Shown here one piece after another: positions 1 through 6,326 of a stretch of 9,039 nucleotides of DNA. The notes beneath the pieces are model-generated. The model was not told where the DNA came from and did no database searches. It was given only the letters and a program-made list of their open reading frames with translations. The translations under genes were made by a program, and so were the position numbers. Numbering within the stretch: the stretch's first letter is position 1; every line of letters starts with the position of its first letter. The stretch is from an uncultured Collinsella sp. (GTDB taxonomy: Bacteria; Actinomycetota; Coriobacteriia; Coriobacteriales; Coriobacteriaceae): the NCBI GenBank assembly GCA_959599635.1, contig CAUGJN010000071.1, positions 1-9,039 on the forward strand, in the 5' to 3' direction.

Positions 1-27
1 TAACATCTGGGCGGGCAAATCGGCTCT

Positions 28-126
28 ATCTGTTACAGATCGAGACAGACGGCGGGCGTCGGGACGAACATCTCAATCTGTAACAGTAAGATGACTTTCA
101 ACGGCCTAGATGTTACAGATCGAGAC
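28..126. repeat. Cluster of short TGTTACAGAT-type repeats in both orientations
   Basis: A unit reading TGTTACAGATYGAGAY occurs three times. Plus-strand copies lie at 31-46 and 111-126, and a minus-strand copy occupies 70-85. The two plus copies agree at 19 of 20 positions when extended to 31-50 and 111-130. Copies two and three face each other as an inverted pair around a spacer of about 25 bp, and copy one contains the perfect odd palindrome ATCTGTTACAGAT (28-40). The first bases of the window (TAACATCT, 1-8) match the reverse complement of 108-115, so the cluster may continue to the left. No gene is visible in 1-181. The repeats could be operator sites for a gene off the left edge or a small dispersed intergenic repeat; the sequence does not decide. 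Confidence 0.6.
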
Positions 127-146
127 AAACTACCGTGGCTGGTCAA

Positions 147-183
147 AACCACCACAAAGGTGCCTGTCCCCTTTGTGGTGGTT
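147..183. repeat. Perfect 14-bp hairpin at the murT-gatD stop codon, REP-like
   Basis: The arms 147-160 (AACCACCACAAAGG) and 170-183 are perfect reverse complements around a 9-nt loop, and the right arm includes the TAA stop (184-182) of the minus-strand gene. No T-run follows on either strand, so it is not a textbook intrinsic terminator, although such a stable stem could still end or protect the 3' end of the transcript. The core GGTGCCTGTCCCC resembles the CCTGACCCC core of the palindrome at 7481-7545. This suggests both belong to a family of dispersed REP-type palindromes, as mobilised by REP-associated (IS200-like) transposases. Family membership is inference. Confidence 0.6.
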
Positions 184-2359
184 AGGGGAGGAGCTTCATC
201 GCGGCGTCGTGGGCGGCGTGCTCGTAGGTGTCGTCGAGGGACTTGAGCGGCAGCAGAGCGTTGGTCTGTGCATCGCCGCGGCGCTCAAGGGCGTGGGCGA
301 TGAGCCAGTCGGCGAGCTCGGGGTTCTTGGGTAGCGCTGGTCCGTGCAGGTACGTGCCGATGACTCCCTTGTAGATGAGACCCTCAAAGCCATCGTCGCC
401 GTTGTTGCCGGTGCCCGCGACGACGGACGTTCCGAGCGGCGTGGCCTCTGTATCGAGCAGGGTGCGGCCGCCATGGTTCTCGAATCCCACAAAGGGCTCG
501 GGTGCCAGGTCGGTCTTGACGGCGACGTTGCCGATCAGGCGGTCGGAGCCGCGTACGGTTTCGGCGGCAATGACGCCCAGACCCTCGATGCGGTCCTCGC
601 CCATATAGTACGAACGGCCGAGCAGCTGATAGCCGCCACAGATGGCAAGCAGTGCGCCGCCATCCTCAACATAGGCCGCAACCTTGTCTTTTTGAGCGAG
701 CAACTCGTGCGCCACAGCCAGCTGGTCGCGATCGGAGCCGCCGCCCATCATGACGATATCGGCATCATGCAGATCGAGCGTCTCGCCCATACGGACCTCG
801 TCCACGCGAACGGGGATGCCGCGCCAGGCGCAGCGGCGCTCGAGGGCAATGACGTTGCCGCCGTCGGCATAGAGGTTGAGGGCATCGGGGTACAGATAGA
901 CGATGCGCAGCGGGCGCGAAAGCTCGACCAGCGCAATATCGGTGGGGACAGCGCTGCCATCGGCGCGCGTTACGGCGTGGGAGGCTACCGAGTTCGTATC
1001 GGTGCCTTTGAGTCCGTCGAGCTCCTTGACCAGCGGCGGAAAGGCCGTGTAGTTGGCGACGGCATAGAAAGTGTCGCCGGCGGCCTCGTCTGCCACGGCA
1101 CCAATCGCCTGCTCGACATTCGAGATAATCGTGGCATCGATGCCGGCGTACTTGAGGCGCACCTGCATGTCGTGCGCACGCGTGCCTCCGGCAAAGGCGA
1201 CAAGACCCGGCGTGTCGGCGATGCGCTCGAAGTCGACGTCGTAGATCCACGATACATCGTGGCCGTCGGCGTCGTTGTCGTTGAGGAAGAAGGCACAGAG
1301 CCTGCCGCCTGCCGTTTTAATGGACTGAATCTGACGATCGAAGCCCACGGGATTCTTGGCCAGGTTTGCCTCGACGGTGCGGCTGGCAATGTTCCAGCGG
1401 CCCATGCGTCCGCCGGCGGGGACGTAGGCATCGAGCGTGGGCTGCAGATGTGCCGCGTCCACGCCCATCTCGCGCGCCGCAAAGAAGGCGGCGGCAACGT
1501 TGTAGACCATGTACAGGCCGTTGTAGCGCGTGGCGATGTGCGTGGCGGGTGCGTCGGTATCGGGTCCAAAGACAAGGTCAAAGCCGTAGCCGTCGCAGCC
1601 GAGCTCCACGCCCGTTACGCGACGGACAAGCGCAGGGCGGGCCCAGCCGCACGAGGGGCAATGGTATGCGCCGAGCTGTCCGTACTGCACATAGTCGTAC
1701 TCCAACGGCGCGTTGCACTGTGAGCAAAAACGCGAGTCGCTAATGCGGTCGGACTCGGTGCCCGTGGCGCCGTCGATGCCAAAGGCGATGCTTGCGTTGG
1801 GAACGCGCGCGGCGATCGCGGCACACAGCGGGTCGTCTGCATTGTAAATGAGCGTCGTTGCCGGCGAAAGCTCCAGCGCGTGGGCGATGACGTCTTGGGT
1901 ATGGTCGATCTCGCCGTAGCGGTCTAGCTGGTCGCGGAACAGGTTGAGCAACACAAAGTATGTCGGCTTGAGCTTGGGCAGGACGCGCACCGTGTAGAGC
2001 TCGTCGCACTCAAAGACGCCTACACGCTTGCTGCTGGCGGTTCGCTTAAGGTTGCCGCGCGCCTCGAGCAACGCGCCCACCACGCCCGGCTCCATGTTGT
2101 TGCCGGCGCGGTTGCATACCACGGTGGCGCCGCTGGCGGCAACGGCGTCGGCGATGAGGTTGGAGGTGGTGGTCTTGCCGTTGGTGCCGGTGATTACCAC
2201 GCTGCGGTCGACAAGGCCCGCGAGGTCGCTCAGCAGCTCGGGGTCAATCTTCATGGCGATTCGGCCGGGGAGTACGCCGCCCTGGCGCTTAAGGACGGAG
2301 CGCAGCCCCCAGCGGGCGATATCGCTCGAGGTGCAGGCGAGAGAAGAGCGGAAGTTCAT
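182..2359 (-). CDS. murT-gatD: Fused MurT-GatD lipid II isoglutaminyl synthase (725 aa)
   Basis: Amidates the alpha-carboxyl of D-Glu in the lipid II stem peptide to D-isoglutamine, in the cytoplasm, using glutamine and ATP. In the MurT half (about 1-450), GTNGKTTT at 58-65 is the Mur-ligase ATP loop. Cys212, Cys215, Cys234 and Cys237 form the zinc ribbon characteristic of MurT. An Asp-rich stretch at 359-377 (NDNDADGHDVSWIYDVDF) is the conserved C-terminal-domain motif. After a linker (about 450-483), the GatD half has a GGGSDR loop at 539-544, nucleophile Cys574 in AICGGYQ, Arg607 in the glutamine-binding position, FENHGGR (626-632) and catalytic His672 in TYLHGP. In Staphylococcus aureus and most Gram-positives these are two separate proteins of about 437 and 243 aa, so the fusion keeps the operon order. 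The ATG at 2359 has AGGA (2371-2368) 8 nt upstream, and the N-terminus aligns with known MurT, so the protein is full length. It is the last gene of the minus-strand operon. Confidence 0.95.
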   Translation of the reverse strand: MNFRSSLACTSSDIARWGLRSVLKRQGGVLPGRIAMKIDPELLSDLAGLVDRSVVITGTNGKTTTSNLIADAVAASGATVVCNRAGNNMEPGVVGALLEARGNLKRTASSKRVGVFECDELYTVRVLPKLKPTYFVLLNLFRDQLDRYGEIDHTQDVIAHALELSPATTLIYNADDPLCAAIAARVPNASIAFGIDGATGTESDRISDSRFCSQCNAPLEYDYVQYGQLGAYHCPSCGWARPALVRRVTGVELGCDGYGFDLVFGPDTDAPATHIATRYNGLYMVYNVAAAFFAAREMGVDAAHLQPTLDAYVPAGGRMGRWNIASRTVEANLAKNPVGFDRQIQSIKTAGGRLCAFFLNDNDADGHDVSWIYDVDFERIADTPGLVAFAGGTRAHDMQVRLKYAGIDATIISNVEQAIGAVADEAAGDTFYAVANYTAFPPLVKELDGLKGTDTNSVASHAVTRADGSAVPTDIALVELSRPLRIVYLYPDALNLYADGGNVIALERRCAWRGIPVRVDEVRMGETLDLHDADIVMMGGGSDRDQLAVAHELLAQKDKVAAYVEDGGALLAICGGYQLLGRSYYMGEDRIEGLGVIAAETVRGSDRLIGNVAVKTDLAPEPFVGFENHGGRTLLDTEATPLGTSVVAGTGNNGDDGFEGLIYKGVIGTYLHGPALPKNPELADWLIAHALERRGDAQTNALLPLKSLDDTYEHAAHDAAMKLLP

Positions 2360-2395
2360 GAAGTCGTTCCTAACGTGAATGACATGGTCGTGGCG

Positions 2396-2428
2396 TTTGC
2401 GCCGTTAAAAGCCGTAACGGCGCGCAAA
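2396..2428 (-). promoter_or_regulatory. Intercistronic stem-loop between the repeat-protein gene and murT-gatD
   Basis: GCGCCGTTA (2399-2407) and TAACGGCGC (2415-2423) are a perfect 9-bp inverted repeat around a 7-nt loop. With a 2-nt bulge the stem extends to TTTGC (2396-2400) and GCAAA (2424-2428). It overlaps the stop codon of the upstream gene (TAA at 2407-2405) and lies about 40 nt before the murT-gatD start. No T-run follows on the minus strand, so termination is unlikely. It may be an RNA processing or stability element that sets relative expression within the operon. Confidence 0.4.
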
Positions 2429-3448
2429 TTCCTGGGCAAGCTGCGATACGTCTTCGCAAGCGTTGGCCCAGGGGGCAAAGTCGGGAGTATCCGAGATGAT
2501 GCCGTCGGCTTCCCAAACTGCCTGATGCGAAAGGTCCCAGGGGTCGTGCGGTTCAGGCCGGCAGGGAAGGTACGGTGTCTGATACATGGGGTTCAGCAAA
2601 AAGAACGCGCCGCCCTCGCAGCGGTTGGCAAACTCGCGCAGCGCGCGTGTCGCCGGGCGCATCTTGTTCGTTTTGAACAGCAAGATCGTGCGGGCGAGCA
2701 GGTACCAGGGGGAGTCCTCGAGGACATCGGCCCCCATCTGTTCCTCGAGCTGGTGGGCCAGGGCAAAAAAGCCGTCCTCGTCTTCCAGGCGAGCGAGGGC
2801 GAGTAGCACGGTGCCTGCAGCTCGGGTGGGATAGCCTTCCGCCTTAAGAACACGGCGAGAATAGTTGGCGGCAGCACGGTAACGAGCGCTCGCCATGCAC
2901 AGCTGCGAGATGGCCTCGAGCGTGTGGAGCCACCCGATAAGCGCCGGCTCGCTTACGGTGAGATCGGCCGCCGTTGCGCCGTCCGTCAAAACCTTGTTGG
3001 CCCAGTAGTGTGGGGCCTCCATATCGAACCCGGGCACGCTCTGCTGCAGGTAATCGGCCGTGGTCGCCTCGAGTTTCATCAGGTCGCCCAGGCAGGCGTC
3101 GACGGGCGTGTCCGCCAAAATGATGGCGAGCAGCTGGGCATCGACGACATACGCATCGATGCGGACAATCTTGAGCAGCTCATCGCGCATATCGTCGAAC
3201 AGGCGGTTGCGCGTCTGCTCAAACTCTTCGTCGCTGCCCATGTCCTCGATACGATGGAGCTCGTCGAGCAGGTGACGGTGGACGCCGGCATAGGACAGCA
3301 GCGCCTGGGCATGCTCGGTCTGCGCATACTTGTGAGGGTTGACGCTCACGTCGTTATGGACAAGATCGCGTGCTGCATCGGTGAGTTCGGGGTGCGACGC
3401 AACGTAGGCGCGCTCCAGGTAGGCGGGGATGTAGACGCTCGGATCCAT
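2405..3448 (-). CDS. Helical-repeat (TPR-like) protein of unknown function, second of a tandem pair (347 aa)
   Basis: I do not recognise a named family. The protein is soluble and acidic, with no signal peptide or membrane segment. It is rich in Ala/Leu helix pairs with TPR-like spacing, for example about 170-200 (WLHTLEAISQL followed by ARYRAAANYSRRVL), 207-238 and 246-275. The C-terminal part carries NPMYQTPYLPCRPEPHDPWD (286-305). Residues about 101-293 can be aligned with residues 97-290 of the neighbouring gene: shared DAQ-x-L-x-A, a WL...RYR-x-AAN-S segment, A-LA(K/R)LE and a late PW-x-L block. The two are therefore probably ancient paralogues. Its ATG overlaps the upstream TAA stop by one base (TAATG), and a strong GGGAGGAG site lies 7 nt before the start, inside the end of the upstream gene, so translation is coupled. 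Co-transcription with murT-gatD (45-bp gap) hints at a cell-envelope role, which is inference only. Confidence 0.85.
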   Translation of the reverse strand: MDPSVYIPAYLERAYVASHPELTDAARDLVHNDVSVNPHKYAQTEHAQALLSYAGVHRHLLDELHRIEDMGSDEEFEQTRNRLFDDMRDELLKIVRIDAYVVDAQLLAIILADTPVDACLGDLMKLEATTADYLQQSVPGFDMEAPHYWANKVLTDGATAADLTVSEPALIGWLHTLEAISQLCMASARYRAAANYSRRVLKAEGYPTRAAGTVLLALARLEDEDGFFALAHQLEEQMGADVLEDSPWYLLARTILLFKTNKMRPATRALREFANRCEGGAFFLLNPMYQTPYLPCRPEPHDPWDLSHQAVWEADGIISDTPDFAPWANACEDVSQLAQEFARRYGF

Positions 3449-4524
3449 TAGAGGTCTCCTCCCTTAAACGGCAAGCCCTGCTCGGCCGCCCGCAGGATGC
3501 GCTCGTCGATCTGGGAACGCACGATATCGTTGGTGGCGACCCAGGCGGCAAAGCTGGCGTTGTCGGGGGCGCCCAAGCCCTCTTGCAGTACCGGCGTCGC
3601 CTCGGACAGTGCAAGGACAAGCTCGTCGGTGGAACCTGCACCCACGTTGACGCGGGCATAGACGCCATCGGGAAACTCGGTTTGGAAATAGAGCGCCTCG
3701 GCTGCGTGCGGGCACGAGTGCGCAAGGATGCGCAGGTAGTGCTCGGCACCCTCGTAGTCCAGCTCGCGCCAGGCAGCGCTCATCAGCGCGATGAGCGTCC
3801 ACGGGTCCAAGTCACGCTCTGCATCCTTGGGACGACGGCGTAGCGGCGTGTTGGCGAGATAGGGGACGGAGTGGGCAGAGCGAAAGCGCTTGAGCTCCTC
3901 GGCGGGGTATTCGAGCTTTGCCATGGCGAGCATCGCAGTATGGCGGACGCCGGCGAGGTCGTTGGGCGCAAAGTCCAGGCTGCGATTCGCGGCTTCGAGC
4001 GACATGCGATAGCGGCCGCTAATGAGGGCGCGTGACGCAAGGGCGGCAAGCCAGCGCAGGTAGGGACGGCGCATAAGGTCGCCTGCGGCCTCGCGCTCGT
4101 AGGGGTCCTGCGCCGAGGCAATCTTGAGCGCCAGATCGTGCTCGACTTCATCGCGCTTGGATACCAAGTACTGTACGTACTCCTCGTTGGAGTTGGCGGT
4201 GAGGGCGGTCAGCATGCGCTGAGCGTCCCAGTTGGTCGGGTCGAGCGCGGCTGCCTCGCAAAGCATGTCCTCGGCAGCGGTCTCTTCTTGCTCTGCCTGG
4301 GTATCGTCAGGGATAAAGGGAATGCGGTAGTCGACAGCCTCGACGACCTTGGCAATCAGATGCCCAGCTCGGTCGCGGTCGTGCACGATGAGCGGCGCGG
4401 GGTTGCGAGTGAATTGTTCCATCAGACGCTCTACGGCGGCACCGTCGGTGAGCGGGATATTATCGCGGCGCAAGGCCTCAAGAACGAGGCGATGGCAATC
4501 CTCTTGAATGGGATCGAATGCCAT
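3448..4524 (-). CDS. Helical-repeat (TPR-like) protein of unknown function, first of a tandem pair (358 aa)
   Basis: First gene of the minus-strand operon; no specific family recognised. It is a soluble, mostly helical protein without signal peptide or membrane segment. TPR-like helix pairs are visible at about 84-107 (a helix ending LDPTNWDAQRML), 154-186 (YLRWLAALASRALI and RYRMSLEAANRSL) and 240-268 (DPWTLIALMSAAW and YEGAEHYLRILA). Between them runs NTPLRRRPKDAERDLDPW (225-242), an Arg/Asp-rich loop with no counterpart of equal charge in the neighbouring paralogue. The frame is open upstream to a TTG at 4554. I chose the ATG at 4524 because AAAGGAGG (4536-4529) lies 4 nt before it, whereas nothing precedes the TTG; the close spacing is slightly unusual. 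The stop overlaps the next start (TAATG), so the two proteins are probably made in linked amounts and may work together. Confidence 0.85.
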   Translation of the reverse strand: MAFDPIQEDCHRLVLEALRRDNIPLTDGAAVERLMEQFTRNPAPLIVHDRDRAGHLIAKVVEAVDYRIPFIPDDTQAEQEETAAEDMLCEAAALDPTNWDAQRMLTALTANSNEEYVQYLVSKRDEVEHDLALKIASAQDPYEREAAGDLMRRPYLRWLAALASRALISGRYRMSLEAANRSLDFAPNDLAGVRHTAMLAMAKLEYPAEELKRFRSAHSVPYLANTPLRRRPKDAERDLDPWTLIALMSAAWRELDYEGAEHYLRILAHSCPHAAEALYFQTEFPDGVYARVNVGAGSTDELVLALSEATPVLQEGLGAPDNASFAAWVATNDIVRSQIDERILRAAEQGLPFKGGDL

Positions 4525-5024
4525 GGGGCCTCCTTTGCTGCGGTTAGGGTTCAAATGTCTCTATATAAGGTTCTAGTTTACCCGCATGTGGCACACCGGG
4601 GGCGCCGCACTTGGACATGCACCTTTGCACCACGAAGACGGATGTCGCACAAATGTCGGCACCTTGGACGACTGAGTGGTATCACGGTGCCGCAAACGGT
4701 CGATTTTTGGCGGCGAACGGGGCGCATTTTGGAGGGGCACAGTCCTGCCCGGGATATGTGGTCAACCTTGATAAAACGTTTGCCCAGCTTGGGAGTATGA
4801 ATGCCCCACGAGGGTCTTCAGGGGTAGAAAAAACGTTTCATCATTTGAGTCTTTAGGTGAATAACTGACCAACCAGAACGGTAAAATAGTGTTTGTCTGA
4901 GCGTTGAGATGTTTAGACATCGCGCATTGTCATCGCCGGCAACGCGCAAAACGGTCCTAACGGAGCCAATCGGGTGCTCCGTTATATACGCAAGTCTAAG
5001 AGGGGCTTGTTTAGGAGGCACAGT
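4525..5024. other. Divergent intergenic region of about 500 bp without a recognisable gene
   Basis: It separates the minus-strand operon from the plus-strand dehydrogenases. The side near 4524 has an AT-rich block (4561-4568, TTATAT on the minus strand) placed where a -10 box of the minus operon could lie, but no convincing -35. Positions 4600-4760 are GC-rich and show local structure: CGGCACC (4657-4663) pairs with GGTGCCG (4686-4692). TTTGCACCA (4624-4632) is the same 9-mer that forms the outer arms of the palindrome at 7481-7545. AAACGTTT palindromes occur at 4774-4781 and 4831-4838. From 4820 to 4915 the DNA is AT-rich and is the likeliest place for the dehydrogenase promoter; TAAAAT at 4882-4887 is a possible -10 without a matching -35. 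Short open frames here have no ribosome site and look random. Confidence 0.5.
4908..4984 (+). promoter_or_regulatory. Three successive inverted repeats upstream of the alcohol dehydrogenase
   Basis: GATGT-TTAG-ACATC (4908-4921) is a compact palindrome. GCGCATTG (4922-4929) pairs with CAACGCGC (4940-4947) with one mismatch. TAACGGAGC (4958-4966) and GCTCCGTTA (4976-4984) are perfect 9-bp arms around a 9-nt loop. They end about 28 nt before the ribosome site of the gene that starts at 5025. None is followed by a T-run. The first could be a protein-binding operator; the others could fold in the 5' leader and affect translation or mRNA stability. I found no match to the Rex consensus (TTGTGAANNNNTTCACAA) despite the redox role of the downstream gene. 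Confidence 0.45.
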
Positions 5025-6248
5025 ATGGGACGTTTTACCAATCCTCGCGATCTGTACTTTGGTGAGGGCGCTCGCCACGAGGTGAAGAACCTCAAGGGCA
5101 AGAAGGCCATCATCGTTTCTGGCGGCAGCTCTATGCGCCGCGGCGGGTTCTTGCAGGACGTTGAGGCCGACCTCAAAGAGGGCGGCTTCGAGGTCAAGCT
5201 GTTCGAGGGCGTCGAGTCCGATCCGTCCATCGAGACGGTCATGAAGGGCGCCGAGGCCATGCGCGAGTTCGAGCCCGACTGGATTATCGCCATCGGCGGC
5301 GGCTCGCCCATCGATGCCGCTAAGGCCATGTGGGTCTTCTATGAGTATCCCGAGGAGTCCTTCGATAACATCATCCAGCCGTTCAGCTTCCCTGAGCTGC
5401 GTCAGAAGGCTCATTTCTGCGCCATCTCCTCTACTTCCGGTACCGCTACCGAGGTCACTGCCTTCTCCGTCATCACCGACTACGCCAAGGGCATCAAGTA
5501 CCCGCTGGCCGACTTCAACATCACCCCGGATGTCGCCATCGTCGACCCCGAGCTCACCTACACCATGCCTGCTAAGCTTTGCGCTCACACCGGCATGGAC
5601 GCTCTGACCCACTGCATGGAGGCCTACGTTTCCACCTGCGCTTCTATGTTCACCGATGCCAACGCCCTGCACGGCATCCGCGAGATCGTCGAGTGGCTGC
5701 CCAAGTCCTATGCTGGCGACCATGAGGCCCGTCAGCACATGCACGAGGCTCAGTGCATCGCCGGTATCGCCTTCTCCTCGGGTCTGCTCGGCATCGTTCA
5801 CTCCATGGCTCACAAGACCGGTGCAGCCTTTGAGAACGGCCACATCATCCACGGTGCTGCTAACGCCATGTACCTGGGCAAGGTCATCCAGTGGAACTCC
5901 AAGGATCCCCGTGCTGCCGAGCGTTACGCTTACGTGGCCAAGGAGATCCTGCACCTTCCCGGCGAGACCAACGAGGAGCTCATCGCTGCGCTCGTCCAGA
6001 AGATCCGCGACCTCAACGACCAGCTCAACATTCCGCAGTCCATCAAGGATTACGCGAATGGCGGCGTGAAGGTTGACGCCGAGAACCCGCAGATGGTTTC
6101 CGAGGAGGAGTTCCTCGCCAAGCTGCCCGAGATCGCCGCGAACGCCGAGACCGACGCCTGCACGCCGGAGAACCCGCGTGAGACCAAGGCTGCCGACTTC
6201 GAGAAGATCCTCAAGGCCTGCTACTACGACACCGACATCGATTTCTAA
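5025..6248 (+). CDS. Iron-containing (type III) alcohol dehydrogenase (407 aa)
   Basis: A cytosolic NAD(P)H-dependent dehydrogenase that interconverts an aldehyde or ketone with its alcohol, likely used to reoxidise cofactor in fermentation. The N-terminal cofactor domain contains GGGSPIDAAK (91-100), the family's dinucleotide-binding motif. The helical metal domain has Asp192 and His196 (MDALTH), His259 (GIVHSMAH) and His276 (HIIHGAANA), which correspond to the Fe ligands of FucO-type enzymes (Asp, His, His, His). Relative to BdhB/AdhE-type sequences (F-HIPHG) there are three extra residues (ENG, 270-272) before HIIHG. Length is normal for the family (about 380-410). The start at 5025 has a perfect AGGAGG (5013-5018) 6 nt away; an in-frame ATG at 4974 has no ribosome site. 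Codon use is strongly biased to C/G-ending favoured codons, suggesting high expression. The substrate cannot be named from sequence; butanol, ethanol or 1,3-propanediol dehydrogenase activity are all possible. Confidence 0.92.
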   Translation: MGRFTNPRDLYFGEGARHEVKNLKGKKAIIVSGGSSMRRGGFLQDVEADLKEGGFEVKLFEGVESDPSIETVMKGAEAMREFEPDWIIAIGGGSPIDAAKAMWVFYEYPEESFDNIIQPFSFPELRQKAHFCAISSTSGTATEVTAFSVITDYAKGIKYPLADFNITPDVAIVDPELTYTMPAKLCAHTGMDALTHCMEAYVSTCASMFTDANALHGIREIVEWLPKSYAGDHEARQHMHEAQCIAGIAFSSGLLGIVHSMAHKTGAAFENGHIIHGAANAMYLGKVIQWNSKDPRAAERYAYVAKEILHLPGETNEELIAALVQKIRDLNDQLNIPQSIKDYANGGVKVDAENPQMVSEEEFLAKLPEIAANAETDACTPENPRETKAADFEKILKACYYDTDIDF

Positions 6249-6270
6249 TCGACTCTTGTTATCGTAACGA

Positions 6271-6310
6271 GGGGCTCCGCACGTATCTGTACGGAGCCCC
6301 TTTCTTTTTT
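6271..6310 (+). terminator. Intrinsic terminator after the alcohol dehydrogenase
   Basis: GGGGCTCCG (6271-6279) and CGGAGCCCC (6292-6300) form a perfect 9-bp GC-rich stem around a 12-nt loop, followed at once by TTTCTTTTTT (6301-6310). It is a textbook Rho-independent terminator 22 bp after the stop. It ends only 16 nt before the next start codon at 6327, so the downstream gene either depends on read-through or has a promoter that overlaps this structure. Confidence 0.9.
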
Positions 6311-6326
6311 AGAGAATGGGATAAAA

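Noticed and set aside
1..130. CRISPR array from the short repeats at the left end
   Set aside because: The units are only 16-20 bp, alternate in orientation and have unequal spacing, unlike direct CRISPR repeats.
147..183. Reading the 147-183 hairpin as an ordinary intrinsic terminator
   Set aside because: No T-run follows the stem in the direction of murT-gatD transcription (bases 146-130 read TTGACCAGCCACGGTAG on the minus strand).
344..1723. 459-codon open frame on the plus strand opposite murT-gatD
   Set aside because: It is antisense to a gene with clear catalytic motifs. Its sequence is low-complexity Gly/Val/Ala/Arg typical of shadow frames in high-GC DNA, and it matches no family.
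4525..4554. Upstream TTG start at 4554 for the first repeat-protein gene
   Set aside because: No ribosome site precedes it, whereas AAAGGAGG lies directly before the ATG at 4524. The extra 10 residues read like untranslated leader.
4138..4800. Plus-strand open frame running through the start of the minus operon into the intergenic region
   Set aside because: Most of it is antisense to the first repeat-protein gene, and the part in the intergenic region has no start with a ribosome site.
4774..4838. Two AAACGTTT palindromes (4774-4781 and 4831-4838) as a possible paired operator
   Set aside because: 8-bp AT-rich palindromes are common in such regions and the spacing of about 57 bp is not telling; kept only as a note in the intergenic entry.
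4525..5024. Riboswitch, T-box or tRNA in the divergent intergenic region
   Set aside because: No T-box sequence, tRNA-like cloverleaf or familiar riboswitch core could be recognised by eye.
4818..5954. 378-codon open frame on the minus strand opposite the alcohol dehydrogenase
   Set aside because: Antisense shadow of a well-supported gene with strong codon bias; no ribosome site and no recognisable domain.
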